DNA from: Lactarius indigo
Taxonomy: Eukaryota > Basidiomycota > Agaricomycetes > Russulales > Russulaceae
Direction: 5' to 3'
Assembly: GCA_025766275.1 (NCBI GenBank)
Contig: JAFKAC010000004.1
Location: forward strand, 806,001 to 870,000
DNA: 64,000 nucleotides
Under the pieces are notes generated by a model. It worked only from the letters and a program-made list of their open reading frames with translations, was not told the DNA's origin and searched no databases. Positions within the stretch are counted from its first letter, which is position 1, and each line of letters starts with the position of its first letter. The translations under genes and the position numbers were made by a program. Below are positions 57,967-64,000 of this stretch, one piece after another.

Positions 57967-59203
57967 ATGTCGAAGGCCTTCTCCCTTTTCGCAGCGGCTC
58001 TTCTACTCGTCTCGCAAGTGACGAATGCCCAGATTCAGCAGCTCGTGTACCCTGGGTGTCCCACATCGTGGTCTTGGGTACGTCTCCCCTCCCTCCGCCA
58101 TTCAAAGTGCCTCATCATCAAAACATTCTTTTTCCCCCCACAGTCGTTCAACTCTCTCGGCCAAAGTCCCTGTGCTGTCGCCGCGCACTTGCAAGGTGCC
58201 TGTAACAATGGAGGTGCGCCACCCATGATCGTCGTTGCCCCTTCTCGCCCGAACAGATCGATTGTCCATAGTGTTCACGATCCCGAACTTGGAACCTGGA
58301 AATTCGTATACGGGGCCGACAGGGCCTGGCGATGAGAACGACCTGTGCAAGTGCAACACCGTCGTCTACTCACTCATGAGCGCCTGCGATGCGTGCCAAG
58401 GCGCCAAGTGGTTCTCGTGCGTTCGCTTCTTCTCCATCCGACCGGTTCCTGGGCGTCCCGCGCTCATACGCCGTGATTACTATTGTATGACAGGTGGAAA
58501 TCGTGGTCGCGAAATTGCACTGCAGTCGACCCTCCCACAACGTGAGTTCCTAACTTCTATTCTCATTGTTTCCCCCCAAACTGATCTCATCATCCAGGTT
58601 TTCCAACCTCATTCCCTCGGGGACGCGCGTCCAGGAGTGGGCGTTCATCGACGTGACCGTAAGCGCACCCCCCTCACCTTCCCGCGGGGAAGTCCGGCTG
58701 ATAGCCAAACCTAAACTTGACAGGACGAAGGGACCTGGGATCCAGTGTTGGCATATCAAGTAGGCGGTACGTCGCATCAATCTTTACATGTCCCCGCGGC
58801 GGTTACCCGCTCAGAACTGAATGCCCACTCACTTACCCGCGGTTCGCCCGCAGATGCTACCGAAGTCAACGCCGGCCAACCGGGGACCCTCGCCGCACCC
58901 GCCACGCCGACCACGACGCAGACGGCCGTGCCAGGGCTGGCCTCGACGCTGGTACCCGCATCGCACAACGGTTCGTCTGCTAAGAAGATCGGCGCTATCA
59001 TCGGCGGCGTCCTCGGAGGCCTCGCATTCATCGCTGCCACCGTCGCGCTCCTTCTCTGGCGTGCGCGCATCCGCCGTCGCACGGCAACGCGCGCCGCAGC
59101 TGCCGCGATGTTCCCCGGGCGTACCGCCCTCCCGTTGCAGGAGAAGCTCGGGAAGAAGGAGGAAACCGCGGCTGTGGAGCCTGTGGGGGCCGAGGCTATT
59201 TGA
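57967..59203 (+). CDS. T-family membrane protein, divergent inverted member (T7)
   Basis: Same order of exons as T1-T5 but on the opposite strand and much diverged. Signal peptide MSKAFSLFAAALLLVSQVTNAQ, then IQQLVYPGCPTSWSW; SFNSLGQSPCAVAAHLQGAC; LEPGNSYTGPTGPGDENDLCKCN with LMSACDACQGAKW; WKSWSRNC; FSNLIPSGTRVQEWAFIDVT; a Thr/Pro stalk (PATPTTTQTAVPGLA); TM IGAIIGGVLGGLAFIAATVALLLW; basic stop-transfer RARIRRRTATR; a short tail ending EPVGAEAI. The conserved CDACQG, PSGTR.. and glycine-zipper features mark the family. GC-rich coding sequence and a clear TATA suggest the ancestral, well-expressed copy (inference). Intact. Confidence 0.85.
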
Positions 59204-61861
59204 AAGGCGGCCATGGACTGGAAAAGGGGCTCCGCACGCAATGGCATCGTAGAACGAACGGAGGCGGTCGCGGAGGTGTACAATGTTTTTCCTTTCTTCT
59301 TTGATGACTTGTGATGATGACACGTTCGCTCTCTCTGTGTGTTTTTTTTGTGGTTAGGATGCAAATGCTGTGAGTGTATGTATTTGTACGTTAATGTAGA
59401 TGGCCCTCCGGGAGAATGGGGCGAATACTCTTCTCGAAAGTGGAGCCTCCCCCATGGTTACCGGAATGCGCCGCACGATGACCTGATTGAGTGGGACCCA
59501 CGTAACGTACAGCTTCTAAAGTAGAATAGAGTGACAATAAGGGAGCGGCAGAAGGGAGCACTTGAATGGGGTGGAGCAGAAACTTCTGAAGGGATTCCGA
59601 TGGATGACCGCAGCGGGAACCCGGAGTAGCGAACAGCCCTCGGACCCAAACGCATCTCTTCGTCCGGACCGACCCACTTGACTGCCCATGTACCGCGTAT
59701 GGTTAGCGAATTACTATATTGTGTCGCGCCACAATCAGCCTGTACGGAACCGCGGACCGCAACTCGGGACACAGCGCGCCACGTGACGGACTGCCAAAGG
59801 TCCAACCTAAAAAAAAATCCGCTCCCGCTCTACTGTAGGTTACCGCTCTCGGGTGATACAAGCAGTTGACAAGTTTCGGAGGTCCTCGCTCGAGCGGCCG
59901 TCATCGGGAAGCACCCACGAGGCATTGCCGAGTACCGCGTGGCCTGCCGCGGTGCTCGCGCTCTGTCTGCGTGCGTGCCCAGCGATGCGGGGCGGAAGCA
60001 AGACGTGGAGAGTTAGGAGGCCAGAGCTGCCGCGAGGAGTAGGAGAAGCAGGGCGTCGTGGGATGCGTCAGCGCGAGGCGCACGGCAGGGTGGGTCACGT
60101 CGAAGAACCCGCTCTTTCTTTCCTTCCACGACGACTCGGACTGCCGGATTCGATTTGATTACGTGCGTGTCGTAGGGCTCACTTGACGGCGATTTGATGA
60201 AGCCATTCGTCGACATGGTGGTGGACGCGTTAAAGGTCGAAAGTGGGAAGGTAGTCTATGATAGCTTGAAGGCGAAACTCTGGCGTCTATGATGGACACT
60301 GGGAGGACGCGGAAATGTGAAAGTGTCGACGGGAAAAAAAAAGACTCTCTTTCCAGTCAGCGGGATCCACCTGGTCGGTATCTGGGGTTGCGTTACACGA
60401 TCATCACTGACCAAAATCGCCACGGCATAGTCACCATACCATACTCCCGCTCTACGAAGGAGACACTCGCACTACTAGAGACGGCCTCCTCGTTGCGACA
60501 GCGGAACAGAAGCGCAGGTATTCCACGTCGGGAGATTCGTGCACTTGCGTGATACCAGAGGATGAGGAGCCTCTTGTGAGTGCGAAAAAAATAGCCCCGC
60601 TTTCGTCAACGGGAGCATCGGGGACTCTGGGAGTTTCTCATGGTAGAACTGCGGTTCCTAGTGGTATGCGAGTCGCCCCCGGGTTCCAAGTTACGTTCCG
60701 ATAACCTAGCACCCGACTGTCGAGGAGACGAGGTTTTGCCTCGATCTATCTGAATGGCGAGGAGGCCATAGAAAGTGACACACGCCAAAAAAAATTTGGT
60801 ACTTCGTAGCAAAACTGCCTCGATGGTTAGGAAGCGATAGCGCAAGTGAAATACTACAGTGAAGTCGCATTGAGCCGGGCCAAGTCTCGGGGAAGTGGTG
60901 TGTCGGAAATTGTCGTCCATGCCATCATAGATAGGGTGAGCCGGCTGTAGTCGTCTAGGACTGGTGCCCGCTCCTGGATCATTGTCTGTATTGACGTCCA
61001 TGAGAGTGAAGGAGAATGCGTGAGAAGACCTCACGACTTATTGAGGCAAGAGCACCCCGCTATGCCGAGAAAGAATATCAGGGCGCGCCAATACAGTATG
61101 AGCATCGATGACATCATTCTTTGATGTGCCACACGATGCTAATAGATGGGTCCCGATTAGCGTCCTGACTGGTGGCCAGCCCGTTCATGCCCTGGTAAGA
61201 TGAATTTTCACGCAAACAGACTGCAAGCGGCCCCCATGACGAAAGACCCGACGGAATAGGAAGTGCGATGCTTTGTCGTGGCCCTTCTTCTAGTCGTTAA
61301 ATATCGGTGTTGAGCTGATGACAGAGACACCGGAAAATGTGTGCGCCGAGAAGTTTTTTTGTCTGGGTCTTCAGCGCTTCCGCCATCACTGCCTAGGTCC
61401 GAAGGAGCACAGCAGAAAATAAACTGAACCCACGGTTGCGCCGTGAGGATAGTCACTCCTCCATGAACTGAAAGAATGGTACAGCAGGACACGAGCTCGT
61501 GGTTATGACGACATGTCCAATTTATCGACGTGATGCACGTTCCTTTTCCCCGCGGGGGAGACCAAGAGCCGGAGTGAATGGAGAGTGTGGGAAAGGAACG
61601 TCGGCAAGTGGCCTCCAGGCTGGAGTGATGGGCGGCTGTAGTGTTCTGGACGATTTCCAGGCACGTCTGGTTAGCACCTGGCCCTGTATCACATGGGAGA
61701 AAAGTCCAGGACGAGCTATACGGATGGACTCGGACGCACCGGAGCAGTGCACTGCCCTGTCGGCTAGCAGGGGGTGGGTTAGGTGCCAATTTGTATACCG
61801 AGCTGGGTATTTTATGTCGATCCGGTTCAATGTTGATCTGGTTGACCTCCGCTAGTCCCAA
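59204..61861. other. Gene-poor stretch
   Basis: No gene I can support. Open frames of 140-217 residues on the minus strand (60606-61034, 61208-61861) lack recognisable motifs or splice structure. They could be remnants or chance. The last part overlaps the CBM21 promoter. Confidence 0.35.
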
Positions 61862-62920
61862 ATGCCCTACGTTTCAGTTGCAACCCGCCTTCAAGTTGGT
61901 GGTTCCCAAGGCTCACCCGTCCTTATCCCCCTCGATGCTCTTGCACGCTCCCAACTACATCCGGATGACCCCCTAACCAGGAGGCTCTCGTGTTTCTTAC
62001 TCCCACAGTCTAAATACGACCTTCAAAAGTTCCAGCGCCGCCATCACACCCCCCCTCGTACCCCTTCTCCAAGTCACAGACCTCTAAAGTCGTCTCTCAA
62101 ATGCTCCCGCGGTCGCAGAGTCATCGTCTCTGAGCCAGCCACCCCACCGAGCTCAAAATCTGTCCGTTTCAAGGACTCGGACGGCGAGCTAGAGTCCGTC
62201 TGTTTCTTCCGCGCCACCGGACGGCCCTATTCCATCTCCCATCCCCGCTCCCACTCCGACACCGAGACCGAAACGGACAACACGGACAGCGCGCCGACGA
62301 CGACGACGACGGCGGCAGCACGGCGTGGCAGCCAGACGACGTTCACCGTGGCAGAGATCTCGCCGATCCCCTCACCGCAGACCCCACCAGAATCGAACGT
62401 GTGTCTCGAGTCCATCGCCCTCCTCCCCGCACGGCCCCCCTTCCTCCGCGGCATCGTGCGCGTACGCAACATCGCCTTCGAAAAGTCCGTCTCGGCGCGC
62501 TTCACCACCGACGCATGGACGACCGTCTCGGAGGCACAGGCGCGCTACGTCGGCCCCGACCACGCGGGCGACTGGGACTTGTTCACGTTCACCATTCCGC
62601 TCGAGGCGCCGCCGCTGCAGCCACGCACGCTTCTCCTCGCCGTGCGCTACTCCGTGCCTGGCAACACTGCTGGCAACGAGTGGTGGGATAATAATGGCGG
62701 GGCTGATTTCCGCGTCTTGCTTGCCCCAAAGTCGCCCCCGCCGCCCCGTCCGCCGCCCGTAGCTGGCCCCACCACCACGGGCTTCAACGTGGGTGCGCGC
62801 CAGCGCCGTGCGCTCGTCAGCGTGTGCCGCGCGAACGTGGCGGCTGCCAAGGCCTACGCGTACCCGACGCTCACGCAGTGCTCGGCGACTAGCCAAAGCC
62901 AGTGGCTACGCGTCACATGA
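61862..62920 (+). CDS. CBM21 glycogen-targeting regulatory subunit of protein phosphatase 1
   Basis: A single 352-residue frame from MPYVSVATRLQ. A Pro/Ser-rich N-terminal half carries a PP1-docking RVxF-type motif, SKSVRFKDSDGELE (about residue 100), then Thr/Asp-rich linkers. The C-terminal half is a CBM21 domain: PPFLRGIVRVRNIAFEKSV, ARFTTDAWTTVSEAQARYV, WDLFTFTIPLE, LLLAVRYSVPGN and the hallmark EWWDNNGGADFRV. Proteins of this type (yeast Gac1/Pig, animal PPP1R3) bring PP1 to glycogen and activate glycogen synthase. It ends in a Pro-rich segment and a short basic tail. No introns are needed. Strong call; an additional upstream exon cannot be excluded. Confidence 0.9.
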   Translation: MPYVSVATRLQVGGSQGSPVLIPLDALARSQLHPDDPLTRRLSCFLLPQSKYDLQKFQRRHHTPPRTPSPSHRPLKSSLKCSRGRRVIVSEPATPPSSKSVRFKDSDGELESVCFFRATGRPYSISHPRSHSDTETETDNTDSAPTTTTTAAARRGSQTTFTVAEISPIPSPQTPPESNVCLESIALLPARPPFLRGIVRVRNIAFEKSVSARFTTDAWTTVSEAQARYVGPDHAGDWDLFTFTIPLEAPPLQPRTLLLAVRYSVPGNTAGNEWWDNNGGADFRVLLAPKSPPPPRPPPVAGPTTTGFNVGARQRRALVSVCRANVAAAKAYAYPTLTQCSATSQSQWLRVT

Positions 62921-63172
62921 TCCGGGTCTCGGTGGAATGTGTGGGTTTTCCAGAAGACGGAGCAGACCCACTGTATTGTATTCACCTCTTTTTTTCCGCA
63001 CCTACAGTACAAGGAATAGCAAAACAACAACTAAGTTTACTGTAGATTGTACAAATGTGTCAAACATACGTCATGTAATTGTGTAATTGTACGGATCTTG
63101 TGTTTTTACATCAAAACACCCCGTGCACCGCACCAGTCATGGCTCGGAGTTTTTTTTTTTTTTTTTTCCTAT
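62921..63172. other. Convergent 3' ends
   Basis: The CBM21 and DUF6533-like genes converge here. The T-rich run (about 63150-63168) and AT-rich sequence fit terminator/polyadenylation regions; no gene. Confidence 0.4.
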
Positions 63173-63966
63173 CTACGTTCGCTCTCCTACACTTGCCCAC
63201 GGTCCCCCGCTGTGCTTGCTTGCGTGGGCGACATCAACATGATGCGCCGCATCCACAGGCGCTGTTTCCCATATCGTCTTGTTTGATCGGGTAGCCACGG
63301 GGCGTCCTGAACCTGTCATCAGTTGTCTCGGCGGCGCCGGCAAGGCAGCTTGGAATCTCCGCTCCGATTCTATGCTCGTCGGTAATCCCGGTTGAGTGGT
63401 ACTTTGTGCGCGGAGATTCAACATGAGGCGCGACACGAGAGTGATGGAGAGCCTGTGCATCTGTGATCATCAGAGGCATACAGATACAAAATCATTAGGC
63501 GACGAACACGTTCGTAATTGACGTGGTCGAGTTTTTGAGAAGAGGCTGCAAATCAATAGCGTGTGAAAAAATTGTGTCCAGACAGGAAATAGTTAAGCTC
63601 GTCGATGACAACTTACCGGAGCAAACTGCGAAGGAGTTTCGTCAATCACCGGAAAGGTAGTTAGACAGTATGTGGGCGTACCAGAAGTATCAAGATGTTC
63701 GTAAGATTCATGGCGAACAATGCCCTGTTTGGAAACTGTCAGCAATCTTCTCCTCGACATCGAGATGCCACTTCGTACGAATAGTACATAGCCCCTGCGT
63801 AAGATAATCAGACCCAGTAACCCGGATAGTATCGAACACGACACACCATCACGAACAATCACATCGAGAATTCGTATCCCCCTGCCCATTCTAATGGCCT
63901 TGTACAGCGTGAGGGAGAATATCGCACTATCGAACACGAGCACGCCCAACCACGTCAAGGCGGCAT
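63173..63966 (-). CDS. DUF6533-like multi-pass membrane protein, 3' part
   Basis: Several small exons on the minus strand. The first visible (from 63966) encodes ALTWLGVLVFDSAIFSLTLY, KAIRMGRGIRILDVIVRDG. Then come short exons AMYYS, ALFAMNLTNILILL and FAP, then PLLKNSTTSITN, then MHRLSITLVSRLMLNLRAQS and a Ser/Pro-rich cytoplasmic tail ending WASVGERT. The pattern (VFD..IF..TLYK, LLDV.VRDG, SRLMLNLR) is the C-terminal half of the DUF6533 family, seven-TM-like proteins very abundant in Agaricomycetes and of unknown function. N-terminal exons lie beyond 64000. The small-exon splice points are my best reading. Confidence 0.75.
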
Positions 63967-64000
63967 CTGCTCCATTTGGTTACTGCGGCCCCATGAACAG

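Noticed and set aside
60013..60216. Short minus-strand ORFs near 60 kb as secreted peptides
   Set aside because: No signal peptide, no cysteine pattern, no repeat in the window to support selection.
60606..61034. 142-residue minus-strand ORF with a short hydrophobic stretch
   Set aside because: One hydrophobic segment only; no family resemblance, no splice context.
61208..61861. 217-residue minus-strand ORF upstream of the CBM21 gene
   Set aside because: Composition looks random, there is no motif, and it lies in the promoter and 5' leader of a well-supported gene on the other strand.

Overview
This looks like a piece of a mushroom-forming basidiomycete (Agaricomycete) genome. The evidence is the many short spliceosomal introns of about 50-70 bases (GT...AG), the genes broken into small exons, and protein families I know from Agaricomycetes: F-box/leucine-rich proteins, a WW-domain multi-pass membrane protein, a signal-peptide/single-TM family, and a DUF6533-like receptor-type membrane protein. 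A Ty3/gypsy gag with its LTR fills the left edge. I see no bacterial-type operons, rRNA, tRNA or CRISPR. All gene models were assembled by eye from reading frames and splice sites.

Layout. 1-2388 holds the 5' part of a minus-strand Ty3/gypsy element (gag ORF, self-priming-type PBS, probable 408-bp LTR). At 4819-6493 an F-box protein ends in a cysteine-rich tail. At 8394-9641 and 10388-11778 lie two tandem penta-EF-hand genes. From about 12 to 41 kb there is a segmentally duplicated cluster of one plus-strand family, called here the P family: a proline-rich N-terminus, an acidic linker and a C-terminal zinc-finger-like module (C-x4-C...GFC...H, in some copies followed by CxxC...CPxG...CSxxC). 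Copies are P2 (relic, 12.0 kb), P3 (16.6 kb), P4 (25.7 kb), P5 (28.4 kb, nonsense codon), P6 (33.6 kb), P7 (38.2 kb) and P8 (relic, 40.9 kb). The F-box gene carries the same C-terminal module and the same 3' flank, so it is a chimera with this family (P1). A WW-domain membrane protein gene (19641-23041) sits inside the cluster. A TA-flanked inverted-repeat transposon (29629-30922) has inserted into one unit.

From 43.0 to 56.8 kb there is an array of minus-strand paralogs, the T family: secreted/type I membrane proteins with a Cys-rich ectodomain, a glycine-zipper transmembrane helix and a cytoplasmic tail. It has five apparently intact copies (T1-T5), one degraded copy (T6) and two gene-less units that share a deletion junction. 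A divergent member (T7, 57967-59203) lies on the plus strand. After a gene-poor stretch come a CBM21/RVxF glycogen-targeting PP1 regulatory subunit (61862-62920) and the 3' half of a DUF6533-like multi-pass membrane protein running off the right edge.

The window is dominated by two independent birth-and-death arrays. One makes a cysteine-module protein family that has also been fused onto an F-box adaptor. The other makes a surface-type membrane protein family. No function can be assigned to either from sequence alone.
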